Assembly: GCA_020201335.1 (NCBI GenBank)
Contig: JAIVGZ010000034.1
Coordinates: 1 to 47,764, forward strand
Origin: Natronospirales bacterium
GTDB taxonomy: Bacteria; Pseudomonadota; Gammaproteobacteria; Natronospirales; JAIVGZ01
DNA length: 47,764 nucleotides
Reading direction: 5' to 3'
Shown here: positions 1 through 9,384 of the stretch, piece after piece
Numbering within the stretch: the first letter of the stretch is position 1
How the letters are laid out: the number at the start of each line of letters is the position of its first letter
Position numbers and translations under genes: made by a program
Notes under the pieces: generated by a model
Told to the model about the DNA's origin: nothing
Databases searched by the model: none
Seen by the model: the letters and a program-made list of their open reading frames with translations, nothing else

Positions 1-1570
1 ACGGGTATACGCCCCACGCGCCGACGAATCCGGTTGCATCCGACACCGTGAAGGTGTCGAAACGCCCGGTCTCCACGGGCGCAGCCGGGTCGGTGATGTC
101 GAGCACGGTGAGTCCGCGCGAGTAGTTGCTGATGTAGTAGCGGTTGCCGCGCGGATAGCCATTGTGGTCGATCGCGCCGGTCGGCCCGGTCCAAGACCCC
201 GCGGCAATCGGCGCAGCGAGGTTGGCGACATCGAATACATACACGGTCGTATTGAGCCCCGCGTCCCGCTCGTCGAGCTCGTCGTGCACGAAGAGGTATC
301 GGCCGCTTTCGGACCAGGAACCCGAATGTACATAGGTCGCGGTCGCAAACGAACGCACCGACAGCAACGCCGGCGCCGCGGGCGTTGTGACATCCCACAG
401 CGTAAATGTGTCCTCGTTGAAATCAGCGAGCACTTCGCACGCGCCGGCGGCGGGCGCCGCGCATCCGGCGACCTGCGCCGGATCGGTGAGCAACGCGGCA
501 GTGGCGTCGTGCATATAGCCGCTGCCGCCGGCAATCAGCGCTGGCACCACCGGGTTCGACAAACTGAATGCACGGAAGGCGCCACCGTCGCGGTTCGAGC
601 CGGCGAGGTACAGCACCGGCGCACGCCCCGGCAGCGGGATTGCCAGCGCCGGGTCCACGCCGGCGATATTGAGGTTATGGGCCGACAGGTCGTCGGTTGC
701 GCGCGCAGCGAGCGCAATCCGGTTGGGCAGCCCAGTCAGGTCGATGACCGTCAGCCGGTCGTGTACCGCGTCGGCGGTCACATACGCGTACGCCTGCCAG
801 CGGTCCGCGTCGGGGTTGTGGCGCTGCACAACCTTCACATCGCGCCAGCCGGTCCCCTCGCCGGCAATGGTGCCGACTTCGACCGGCGCTGACGGGTCGC
901 TGATATCGACGACCGCGACGCCGTTCTCCAGCCCGACGAGCGCGTACTCGCGGTCGGTGTTGAGATCGACGAAGCCCCAGACGTCGTTTGCACGCGCCGG
1001 CGCACTGCTGAAGTCGCCGAGCGCGATGTGCGACAGCAGGTCGACGCGGTCGCACGGAAATCCGCCCGCATCGCCCGCGACGCACGCGGCCGATGACGCG
1101 CTCGCCTGCATTGGCGCAATTGCCTTCGCGAGCAGCAGCGGGTCGGCGCCGAGGCCGGTTCCGTCCCATTTGGTATCGACGATGACGTGGAAGCCGCGCG
1201 CCTCAAGTGCGTCGCGCAGCGCGTGCGGAACGCCGATCAGGAGCGTCGGATAACGCGTGGGCGCCCGTTCGGAGAAGTCGGGGCTGTACCCACCGGTGAT
1301 GTCCGCGCTCGCGTCCGAGAGAAAGAAGAGGTCCGCCTGCGTATCTACCGGGTAACTGCCGGCCGCGACGCGCACGACGCCGCCCTTGCCGGCCTGCCCC
1401 GCTGCATAGCCGACAGTCCGGCACGCGGTGGCTGGCGTCTCGCAGCCAAAACTGTCGGTACCGTTCGCCGCGACAAAGCGCACATCGTCGTCGCCGTGGG
1501 CCCAGGCGGCGAGTGGCGCCACCGCGGCCAGCGCGATGAGGACCCTAAGGTGCGAGCTTGTAGACCACAT
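1..1570 (-). CDS. LVIVD-repeat / choice-of-anchor B-like secreted protein (3' end runs off the window)
   Basis: Manual minus-strand translation is open from ATG at 1570 to the window edge: MWSTSSHLRVLIALAAVAPLAAWAHGDDD... with repeats VAVVDISDPSAPVEVGTIAG, YVFDVANLAAPIAAGSW, LTVLDITDPAAPVETGRF. Signal peptide-like N terminus. Missing from the ORF track because no stop lies in the window. Confidence 0.8.
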   Translation of the reverse strand, partial: MWSTSSHLRVLIALAAVAPLAAWAHGDDDVRFVAANGTDSFGCETPATACRTVGYAAGQAGKGGVVRVAAGSYPVDTQADLFFLSDASADITGGYSPDFSERAPTRYPTLLIGVPHALRDALEARGFHVIVDTKWDGTGLGADPLLLAKAIAPMQASASSAACVAGDAGGFPCDRVDLLSHIALGDFSSAPARANDVWGFVDLNTDREYALVGLENGVAVVDISDPSAPVEVGTIAGEGTGWRDVKVVQRHNPDADRWQAYAYVTADAVHDRLTVIDLTGLPNRIALAARATDDLSAHNLNIAGVDPALAIPLPGRAPVLYLAGSNRDGGAFRAFSLSNPVVPALIAGGSGYMHDATAALLTDPAQVAGCAAPAAGACEVLADFNEDTFTLWDVTTPAAPALLSVRSFATATYVHSGSWSESGRYLFVHDELDERDAGLNTTVYVFDVANLAAPIAAGSWTGPTGAIDHNGYPRGNRYYISNYSRGLTVLDITDPAAPVETGRFDTFTVSDATGFVGAWGVYP

Positions 1571-1988
1571 ATCCATCATCAATCCGGTATCCGTTGCGTT
1601 CATACAGTCGCCGTGCCGGGTTGTCGACCGCGGTCTCGAGCATCAGTTCGCAGGCCCCGGTCTCAAGCGCATGCTCGCGCGCCCGGGCGAGCAGTACGCT
1701 GCCGACGCCACGCCCACGCATGCCGTCGTCGACGAACAAGTCGTTCAGCAGCCACAGGCGCGCAACGCGCGTCGATGAGAACAGCGGGTACAACTGCGTA
1801 AACCCAGCTGGCACGCCGTCGGTGCGGGCGAGGAAGACCACGGACTCGCCGGATTCGATGCGCTCCCGGAGAAACGCGCGCGCAGAGTACGCGTCCGGGG
1901 TCTTCCCGTAGAACCGCCGGTACGCGTCAAACAACGGAACCAGGTCATCGAGGTCGGCCAATGTGGCCCGGGACACATCCAGCAGCAT
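1545..1988 (-). CDS. GNAT family N-acetyltransferase
   Basis: DLFVDDGMRGRGVGSVLLARAREHALETGACELMLETAVDNPARRLYERNGY is the acetyl-CoA binding motif typical of GNATs. Confidence 0.9.
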   Translation of the reverse strand: MLLDVSRATLADLDDLVPLFDAYRRFYGKTPDAYSARAFLRERIESGESVVFLARTDGVPAGFTQLYPLFSSTRVARLWLLNDLFVDDGMRGRGVGSVLLARAREHALETGACELMLETAVDNPARRLYERNGYRIDDGYVVYKLAP

Positions 1989-2035
1989 CGGCGCCTCCGA
2001 TATCGGTTAAATTGGTCGCTGTGACAGTACGACTG

Positions 2036-2668
2036 ATGATAGCGGTAGTGCTGGTTTTCTGCGCGGGCACGCTGCAGGCGGCCGGCCTGGGCTGGCGGGT
2101 GGCCGACGCCGATGGCGGAACCGCGTACCTCGTCGGCACTATTCACGCAGCGCGCGAAACCCTGTACCCGCTCCCAGACCCCTTACTCGACGCGTTCGCG
2201 CACTCCGAAATACTCGTGGTCGAGGTGGATGTCGGTGCGATAGACCCACGCGCCGCCCAACGCATCTCCGCCGAACACGGGGTGTTCCCCCGTGACGGCT
2301 CGCTGCGCGCACTGCTGACTGACGATGCGTGGACGCGTGCGGCCGCGTGGAGCGAGCGCCTCGGTGTGCCCCGACGCAACCTAAACCGAATGCGGCCGTG
2401 GCTGGCTGCGGTCACGCTGGTATCACTCGAGATTCGCCAGCTCGGCCTCGATCCGGAATTCGGCGTCGAGCGCTATTTCGCGTCGCGGGCACGCGCGCGC
2501 AGCATGCGCATCGTCGAGCTCGAGTCGCTGACCGAGCAACTGACAACGCTGGCAGCACTCCCCCCTGCCACGCAGGTGGCGTTCCTCGAAGGCTCGATCC
2601 CGACGGGCGATGGCTTTCGCTTGGTGAACCTGCTTGAAAAGCGTGGGTACCGAGTTGAACGCCTGTAA
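2036..2668 (+). CDS. TraB/GumN family protein
   Basis: Signal peptide then GGTAYLVGTIHAARETLYPLPDPLLDAFAHSEILVVEVD, the GTxH and ExD motifs of TraB/GumN; start placed at internal ATG 2036. Confidence 0.8.
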   Translation: MIAVVLVFCAGTLQAAGLGWRVADADGGTAYLVGTIHAARETLYPLPDPLLDAFAHSEILVVEVDVGAIDPRAAQRISAEHGVFPRDGSLRALLTDDAWTRAAAWSERLGVPRRNLNRMRPWLAAVTLVSLEIRQLGLDPEFGVERYFASRARARSMRIVELESLTEQLTTLAALPPATQVAFLEGSIPTGDGFRLVNLLEKRGYRVERL

Positions 2669-2675
2669 CGCCCGT

Positions 2676-2840
2676 TCAGATCTCGATCATTTCGAAATCT
2701 TCCTTGCCGGCATCACAGTCGGGGCAACGCCAGTTCAGCGGGATGTCATCCCAGCTCGTGCCGGGCGGGATACCGGTTTCGGGATGGCCTTCGGCTACTT
2801 TGTAGATGAACCCGCAAATCACGCACATGTAAGCTTTCAT
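2676..2840 (-). CDS. rubredoxin
   Basis: [54 protein letters not shown], two CxxC pairs with classic rubredoxin spacing. Confidence 0.97.
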   Translation of the reverse strand: MKAYMCVICGFIYKVAEGHPETGIPPGTSWDDIPLNWRCPDCDAGKEDFEMIEI

Positions 2841-2868
2841 CCGGCAATTGTACGACAGGGGTTTAACG

Positions 2869-3669
2869 ATGCGTAATGGATCTCCGCCGCCGGTGGTGCT
2901 CGCGATCTCCGGCAACGACCCATCGGGCGGTGCCGGGATCCAGGCCGACATCGAGGCAATCGTGTCGATGGGCTGCCATGCGGCACCCGTGATTACCGCG
3001 TTGACGGTGCAGGACACGCGCAACGCAACGCGCGTTGTGCCGACAGACCCGGCGCTCGTCGTTGAACAGGCAGAGGCCGTGCTCGCCGATATGCAGGTCG
3101 CCGCAATCAAACTTGGACTGCTACCGAACGCAGCGGTTGCCGGCGCCGTCGCAGAGCTGCTCTCACGGTATCCTGGCATTCCGGTGGTGCTCGACCCGGT
3201 GCTGATTGCCGGCGGTGGCGCGCAACTCGCGGAGGACGAAGTGGTGCAGGTCATGCGTACACGGCTGGTACCACTCGCCCTCGTCGTCACCCCGAACAGC
3301 GACGAGGCCCGCAGCCTCGCTCCCGACGCCGGGTCGCTTGACGAATGCGCGCTGGCACTGGTCGCGCTCGGTGCGCGCTTCGTGCTGCTGAAGGGTGCAC
3401 ACGAGGATACGCCCGTGGTGTTCAACCGGCTCTTCGACCGTAATGGGCTGGTCGAGCGGTTCGAATGGGCCCGGCTGCCGGGGAGTTTCCACGGTTCCGG
3501 GTGCACGCTTGCTTCCGCGCTTGCCGGCTTGATCGCGCGCGGCACCGAGCCGGCGAGCGCGACACACCAGGCGCAGCAATTCGTCCACGATGCATTGGTC
3601 CACGGCTACCGGGTCGGCCGCGGGCAACCAGTTCCGAACCGGATGTTCTGGGCCGGCCAGCGCGAATGA
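2869..3669 (+). CDS. thiD: hydroxymethylpyrimidine/phosphomethylpyrimidine kinase
   Basis: [41 protein letters not shown] ... [15 protein letters not shown]; divergent from rubredoxin. Confidence 0.95.
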   Translation: MRNGSPPPVVLAISGNDPSGGAGIQADIEAIVSMGCHAAPVITALTVQDTRNATRVVPTDPALVVEQAEAVLADMQVAAIKLGLLPNAAVAGAVAELLSRYPGIPVVLDPVLIAGGGAQLAEDEVVQVMRTRLVPLALVVTPNSDEARSLAPDAGSLDECALALVALGARFVLLKGAHEDTPVVFNRLFDRNGLVERFEWARLPGSFHGSGCTLASALAGLIARGTEPASATHQAQQFVHDALVHGYRVGRGQPVPNRMFWAGQRE

Positions 3670-4310
3670 ACGCCGCGCGGCTGCGCGGCCTCTACGCGGT
3701 CACACCCGATACGGCGGCGGACCTGTGCGCGCCGGTCAGCGCAGCGTTGCGCGGTGGCGCACGGCTGGTGCAGTTCCGAAACAAGTCCGGCCCCTCGGAC
3801 CAGCGCATCGACCAAGCCCGTCAGTTAAAGGCGCTGTGTGCGGCGGCAGGTGCGCTGTTCATCGTCAACGACGACATCGAACTCGCGCATGCAATAGGTG
3901 CGGATGGCGTCCACCTCGGCAAGGACGACGTCGGAATCAGTGCGGCGCGTACGCTTCTGGGCGCCGGCGCGATCGTCGGAGCTTCGTGTTACGACTCGCT
4001 TGAGCTGGCCGCAGCGGCTGCCGCTGCCGGCGCTAACTACCTCGCATTCGGCAGCTTCTTTCCATCGCGTACCAAACCCGGCGCCGTACGCGCCGACCCT
4101 ACCCTGTTGCAGACGGCGCACGAACGATTCGATGTTCCGCTATGCGCGATTGGAGGCATCACCACGATGAACGGCGGTGCGCTGGTTGCGGCCGGTGCCG
4201 ACATGCTCGCCATAGTGGACGGCCTGTTCGGCGCGCCCAATGTGGAGGGCGCCGCCGCCGCTTACGCAGCGCTGTGGGCGGACGACCGGAACGGCTGCAC
4301 CCGGCCGTAG
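3666..4310 (+). CDS. thiE: thiamine phosphate synthase
   Basis: RLVQFRNKSG, FIVNDDIELAHAIGADGVHLGKDD, GGITTMNGGALVAAGADMLAIVDGLF; ATGA overlap with thiD. Confidence 0.95.
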   Translation: MNAARLRGLYAVTPDTAADLCAPVSAALRGGARLVQFRNKSGPSDQRIDQARQLKALCAAAGALFIVNDDIELAHAIGADGVHLGKDDVGISAARTLLGAGAIVGASCYDSLELAAAAAAAGANYLAFGSFFPSRTKPGAVRADPTLLQTAHERFDVPLCAIGGITTMNGGALVAAGADMLAIVDGLFGAPNVEGAAAAYAALWADDRNGCTRP

Positions 4311-5509
4311 GTCAGCGTCCGCCATAGCCACTCCATCGGGCCGATACGATACCGCTCCAGCCACCAGCCGCTGAACCAGACCTGGAACGCATACAGCGCG
4401 AGCGCCATCAGCGTAGTCGCCGCCCGCCCGAACTCGCCGTACAAGCCTGCGCCGTAGCCGTAGAACAGCAGCGTGAACACCACGGAATGCATCAAGTAAT
4501 TGGTCAGCGCCATGCGGCCGACCGGCGCGAGCCGCATCAGCCACATTCGCCCACCGCGCAGGAGTGCCACCAGCGTGCCGATGTACGCGAGGCAAAGGCC
4601 CATGTTGGCAATCGCCGCGCTCGTCATCAGCGCCGCGCCCTTGACCGTCGGGAACATCATTTCGATATCGGCGCCGTGGATGCCCCACACCAGTGCGGCC
4701 GGGAGTCCGATTCCGTATCCGAACAGCATCATCCTGCGAAACAGTGGCCAATTCGCATCCAGGGATGAGAAAACACCCGCACGCCCGAACGCGGCACCAA
4801 TCAGGAACATGCCGAGCACCGTCGGCACGAAGAACAGCATGTTGCGGTAGAAGAAACCGAGCTCGTGTGCGCGCCAGGCGACCGCCTCCCAGTAAGTGCC
4901 CGCCGCATACACGAGGTGGCCGTTCGCGATGTCCGCGACCACGCGCTCGCGGTTGGCGGCAAAGTCGCCCAGCATCTCGTCGGCACGACCAGCCTGGATC
5001 GCCGCCTCAATGCTGAACGCGCCGACCCACATCAGCAGCGTCGGTACGACAAAGAAGAACACGCCCCACTTCCATAGGCGCCGCGCCGGCGTGCGCGCGA
5101 AGAACAACAACAGGAAGCCGACGAGCGCGTAATTGAGCAGGATATCGCCCGACCAGACGAGAAATGCGTGTGCGGCCCCAATCGCAAGCAGCACGAGCAG
5201 GCGCCGCGCAAACAGCAACCGCGCCGACGCGCCCTTCTGCAGCGCACGGTCGAGGAACACGACAAAACCCAGGCCGAACAGCAGCGAGAACATCGTGTAG
5301 AACTTGCCCTGCACGAAGGCGTACGAGAACCAGGCAACCGCGTGGTCAATCCCGGCCTGCGTGCTGTCGAAGCCGAACACGATCGCCTGCATCGGCCGCT
5401 GGAAATACTCGATGTTCATCAGCAGGATGCCGAGCAGCGCGAAGCCGCGAATGATGTCGAGCGCGTGGATGCGCTCCCCAGGTGAGAGCGGCGCGTGGTC
5501 GGTGGTCAT
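4262..5509 (-). CDS. DUF418 domain-containing membrane protein
   Basis: [33 protein letters not shown] ... [19 protein letters not shown]; multiple TM helices and the C-terminal DUF418 signature. Confidence 0.9.
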   Translation of the reverse strand: MTTDHAPLSPGERIHALDIIRGFALLGILLMNIEYFQRPMQAIVFGFDSTQAGIDHAVAWFSYAFVQGKFYTMFSLLFGLGFVVFLDRALQKGASARLLFARRLLVLLAIGAAHAFLVWSGDILLNYALVGFLLLFFARTPARRLWKWGVFFFVVPTLLMWVGAFSIEAAIQAGRADEMLGDFAANRERVVADIANGHLVYAAGTYWEAVAWRAHELGFFYRNMLFFVPTVLGMFLIGAAFGRAGVFSSLDANWPLFRRMMLFGYGIGLPAALVWGIHGADIEMMFPTVKGAALMTSAAIANMGLCLAYIGTLVALLRGGRMWLMRLAPVGRMALTNYLMHSVVFTLLFYGYGAGLYGEFGRAATTLMALALYAFQVWFSGWWLERYRIGPMEWLWRTLTYGRVQPFRSSAHSAA

Positions 5510-5598
5510 GGCAGGCCCCTGATTCTTGTCGTTCTGCGAAATGTATGTCCATGAACGGCGCGCTGCAAGCTGGGCGCGAACGCACCTATAATCCGCGC

Positions 5599-6879
5599 AT
5601 GACTGCGGAACTCCTCGCCGAGGCACGGCGCTACATTCCTGGAGGCGTGAACTCGCCGGTCCGGGCATTCAACGGCGTCGGCGGCGACCCGGTATTCATC
5701 CGCCGTGCGCAGGGCGCATGGATTGAGGACGAGGCCGGCAAGCGGTACCTCGACTACGTCGGCTCATGGGGCCCAATGATTTGCGGGCATGCGCACCCGG
5801 CCGTAATCGCCGCAGTGACCAAGACAGCAGCGGACGGACTGAGTTTCGGCGCCCCAAGCGTGCTCGAAACGACGCTCGCGCGCCGCGTATGTGAACTCGT
5901 ACCGTCTATCGAACTCGTGCGTTTCGTCAGCTCCGGTACCGAGGCGACGATGAGCGCAATCCGCTTGGCACGCGGTTTCACGGGCCGCGACCTGATCGTG
6001 AAGTTCGAGGGTTGCTACCACGGCCACTCGGACTCTCTGCTGGTGAAATCCGGTTCGGGCGCGCTGACGCTCGGCGTGCCGACCTCCGCCGGCGTACCGG
6101 CGGATTTTGCGCGGCACACCATCACGCTCCGCTACAACGACGCGGCTTCGGTGCGGGAGTGTTTCGCAGAGCATGGTGCCGGTATCGCTGGCGTTATCGT
6201 CGAGCCGGTTGCTGGAAACATGAACTGTATACCGCCAGTCGAGGGGTTCCTCGAGACCCTGCGCGAGCAGTGTGACGCGCACGGCGCGTTATTGATATTC
6301 GACGAGGTGATGACCGGCTTCCGCGTCGCGCTTGGCGGCGCGCAGGCGCGCTACGGCGTAACACCGGACCTGACCACGCTAGGCAAGGTGGTGGGTGGCG
6401 GGATGCCCGTCGGCGCCTTTGGCGGTCGCAGCGACATCATGTCGTGCATCGCGCCGCTCGGCCCCGTGTACCAGGCGGGCACGCTATCCGGAAACCCGGT
6501 CGCGATGGCCGCCGGCATCGCGACGCTCGACCTCGTCTCCGCACCCGGTTTCCATGCGCGCCTCGAGGCCACGACGACACGCCTGTGCGACGGGATTAAG
6601 AAAGCCGCGCGCGACGCTGGCGTGCCGCTATCATGCAGCTCGGTTGGCGGAATGTTCGGGGTGTTCTTCTCGGAGGAGCGGGAAGTGCGCTACTACGAGC
6701 AAGTAGTCGCATGCGACATTGACGCGTTCAAGCGCTTCTTCCACCTGATGCTCGAGCGCGGCGTGTATCTGGCGCCATCGGCGTACGAAGCGGGTTTCGT
6801 CTCAAGCGCGCACACCGACGAAGACATAGACAAGACAATCGCCGCGGCCGGCGAGTCCTTCGCCGCACTCAGGCGCTGA
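5599..6879 (+). CDS. hemL: glutamate-1-semialdehyde 2,1-aminomutase
   Basis: [18 protein letters not shown] ... [48 protein letters not shown] lysine motif. Confidence 0.97.
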   Translation: MTAELLAEARRYIPGGVNSPVRAFNGVGGDPVFIRRAQGAWIEDEAGKRYLDYVGSWGPMICGHAHPAVIAAVTKTAADGLSFGAPSVLETTLARRVCELVPSIELVRFVSSGTEATMSAIRLARGFTGRDLIVKFEGCYHGHSDSLLVKSGSGALTLGVPTSAGVPADFARHTITLRYNDAASVRECFAEHGAGIAGVIVEPVAGNMNCIPPVEGFLETLREQCDAHGALLIFDEVMTGFRVALGGAQARYGVTPDLTTLGKVVGGGMPVGAFGGRSDIMSCIAPLGPVYQAGTLSGNPVAMAAGIATLDLVSAPGFHARLEATTTRLCDGIKKAARDAGVPLSCSSVGGMFGVFFSEEREVRYYEQVVACDIDAFKRFFHLMLERGVYLAPSAYEAGFVSSAHTDEDIDKTIAAAGESFAALRR

Positions 6880-7534
6880 CAGCCTCCGGGATGATGCTGT
6901 GCAATGAGTCAAGCCGCGCCAGCGCGTTTGACTCCTCAAGCAGCGTCTGGCGCTGCGTGAGGCTCAAAGGCAACAGCTCGCACAGGCGGTCCGCAAGCCA
7001 GTGCGCGTCGTCCGGCCGCATCGCCCGACCGCTGTAGCTCTTCAGCTCCGAGAGGTACCCGCTCACCAATTCCGCGAGCCGGTGGTGGCGCATCGGGACG
7101 GGCGTCGGCTCTCGGGCATCCGAAATCTCAACTTCACCGACATACAAGCCGTTCGACTCCACCGCGCTATCACGGATTGTCGCGATGTGTTCACCGACAG
7201 CCTGCACATGCAGGATGCCATTGGCACCCTGGTCCCAGTCGACGATGCGCGCGGTGGTGCCCAGCGTGTGGAATTCCGCTTCACCTGACTCCACGCCGCG
7301 TGTGATCAATGCGGCGACGAAGCAGGTTTCCTCACGCAGACAGCGGCTGACGAGATCAAGGTAGCGTGGCTCGAAAATCCTGAGCGGCAGCACGCCGTCC
7401 GGGAAAAGCACCATGTTTAGCGGAAAGATCGGCAGCACGGTCGCGCCAATACTACGACGCGACGGATGCGCTGCCCGCTCGGGCTGCGCGTAGTCACGCG
7501 GGCTGGGCTGGAAGGCGGTCGCGAGTCTGCTCAT
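6869..7534 (-). CDS. LON peptidase N-terminal (substrate-binding) domain protein
   Basis: [36 protein letters not shown]; no ATPase or protease domain. Confidence 0.9.
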   Translation of the reverse strand: MSRLATAFQPSPRDYAQPERAAHPSRRSIGATVLPIFPLNMVLFPDGVLPLRIFEPRYLDLVSRCLREETCFVAALITRGVESGEAEFHTLGTTARIVDWDQGANGILHVQAVGEHIATIRDSAVESNGLYVGEVEISDAREPTPVPMRHHRLAELVSGYLSELKSYSGRAMRPDDAHWLADRLCELLPLSLTQRQTLLEESNALARLDSLHSIIPEAVSA

Positions 7535-7589
7535 GGGGACATGCTAAATGCGGAAAAAGAGAAAATATATCAGGCAATGTCCGTAGCGA

Positions 7590-8189
7590 TTACCCTGAGG
7601 CGCCCCACCGTTTCGTCAACGCATGTTCGACGCGGAGGTGGTCCAGCACCCGTGCGACAACGAAGTCGACGAGGTCGTCAACGCTGGCGGGGTGGTGATA
7701 GAACGCCGGGTTCGCAGGCATGATCGTGACGCCGATACGCGCGAGCTTCAACATGTGCTCGAGATGGATAGGCGAAAACGGCATCTCGCGGACCACGAGC
7801 ACCAGCGGGCGTCGCTCCTTGATCACCACATCCGCGGCCCGCTCAATCAGGCTTCGGCCTGCGCCGGTCGCGACCGCAGCCAGGGTTGCGGTGGTGCACG
7901 GGCACACCACCATCGCCTCAGGCGGATTCGAGCCGCTGGCCACCGGTGCGGTCCACTGCTCCTTGCCGTAAACGGTCAGCTGGCCAGCGGCCGCGCCGGT
8001 GTACTCCACCAGAGTGCCTTCGATCTGCGCGGCGGAGCCCGTCAGCCGCAGGTCCGTCTCCATGTTGACGACGAGCTGCGCGGGGCCAGATATCATCACG
8101 CCGACATCCCGGCCTGCGCCGACCAGGCATTGCAGCAGACGCAGCCCGTACTGTGCGCCGGACGCTCCGGTGAGCGCGACGGCAATCAT
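7590..8189 (-). CDS. ubiX: flavin prenyltransferase UbiX
   Basis: MIAVALTGASGAQYGLRLLQCL ... VVCPCTTATLAAVATGAGRSLIERAADVVIKERRPLVLVVREMPFSPIHLEHMLKL. Confidence 0.95.
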   Translation of the reverse strand: MIAVALTGASGAQYGLRLLQCLVGAGRDVGVMISGPAQLVVNMETDLRLTGSAAQIEGTLVEYTGAAAGQLTVYGKEQWTAPVASGSNPPEAMVVCPCTTATLAAVATGAGRSLIERAADVVIKERRPLVLVVREMPFSPIHLEHMLKLARIGVTIMPANPAFYHHPASVDDLVDFVVARVLDHLRVEHALTKRWGASG

Positions 8190-9364
8190 GCCGGGCGCTC
8201 CAGCGCGCTGAGGAGCTTGTCGTGCAGGCCACCGAATGCGCCGTTGCTCATCACCAGCACGTGGTCGCCGTCGCGGAGCTCACCCACAAGGCGTGCGACG
8301 ATTGCATCGGGGTCGGGGGCCGTGGACGCGCGTGTTCCGAGCGGGGCGAGCGCCGCGCCAGCGTCCCACGCAAAGGATGCGGGCGCGTGCAGCACAACCT
8401 TGTCGGCGATTTGCAATGCGCCGGCCAGAGCATCCGCATGGACGCCGGCGCGCATTGAACTCGACCGCGGGTCGACCACCGCGATAATGCGTGCGGCGCC
8501 GACCTTGCGCCGCAGGCCATCCAATGTCGTCGCAATCGCAGTGGGATGGTGTGCAAAGTCGTCCCACACCGACACCCCGCCGACGGTGCCACGCAGTTCC
8601 ATCCTGCGCCGGACGCCGCCGAACTCACACAATGCGGCAACCGCCTGTGCAGGTGGCACACCCGCATGGACCGCGGCGGCAACAGCCGCCAGCGCGTTAT
8701 CGACCATGTGCATACCCGCGTGCGCCCATCGGACCTCACCGATTGCGCGCCCATCCCGGTGGATGGTGAATGCGCTGCCATCTTCGTGAATGAGCGCTGC
8801 AGTCCATGTACCACCGCTCCCGAAGGTTTCAACCGGCGTCCAGCAGCCTTGCGCCAGCACGCGCGACAGGTTCGCGTCTGCATCATTGCTGATGATCAGT
8901 CCGTTACCCGATACCGTGCGCACCAGATGGTGGAACTGGCGCTCGATCGATGCGAGGTCCGGGAATATGTCCGCGTGATCGAACTCGAGGTTGTTCAGGA
9001 CCAGCGTGCGTGCGCGGTAATGCACGAACTTCGAACGCTTGTCGAAGAAAGCCGTATCGTATTCGTCTGCCTCCACCACGAAACACGACCCGCTGCCGAG
9101 GCGTGCCGAGAACTCAAAATCTCGTGGGACACCACCGATCAGGAAGCCCGGCGCGTCGCCGACGCATTCCAGCAACCACGCAATCATGGCTGTGGTCGTC
9201 GTCTTGCCGTGGGTGCCCGCGACAGCGATTACATGACGGCCGTGCAGCACGTGCTCTGCGAGCCATTGCGGGCCAGAGGTGTAACGCGTGTGGCCGGCCG
9301 CCCGCGCCAGTGCGGCGATTCCGCCCATGAAAGTGCCGCAAACGCCTAGTATGTGAAGATGCAT
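8186..9364 (-). CDS. mpl: UDP-N-acetylmuramate:L-alanyl-gamma-D-glutamyl-meso-diaminopimelate ligase, internally shortened N-terminal domain
   Basis: MHLHILGVCGTFMGGIAALARAAGH then directly TRYTSGPQWLAEHVL, VAGTHGKTTTTAMIAWLLE, DDFAHHPTAIATTLDGLR; 392 aa, with about 60 residues missing relative to remembered E. coli Mpl (about 457 aa). Confidence 0.9.
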   Translation of the reverse strand: MHLHILGVCGTFMGGIAALARAAGHTRYTSGPQWLAEHVLHGRHVIAVAGTHGKTTTTAMIAWLLECVGDAPGFLIGGVPRDFEFSARLGSGSCFVVEADEYDTAFFDKRSKFVHYRARTLVLNNLEFDHADIFPDLASIERQFHHLVRTVSGNGLIISNDADANLSRVLAQGCWTPVETFGSGGTWTAALIHEDGSAFTIHRDGRAIGEVRWAHAGMHMVDNALAAVAAAVHAGVPPAQAVAALCEFGGVRRRMELRGTVGGVSVWDDFAHHPTAIATTLDGLRRKVGAARIIAVVDPRSSSMRAGVHADALAGALQIADKVVLHAPASFAWDAGAALAPLGTRASTAPDPDAIVARLVGELRDGDHVLVMSNGAFGGLHDKLLSALERPA

Positions 9365-9384
9365 CGGATGGGTATAGTAACTTA

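Noticed and set aside
164-892. 242-aa plus-strand ORF at the left edge
   Set aside because: Antisense of the LVIVD-repeat gene; Arg-rich low-complexity composition typical of a shadow frame.
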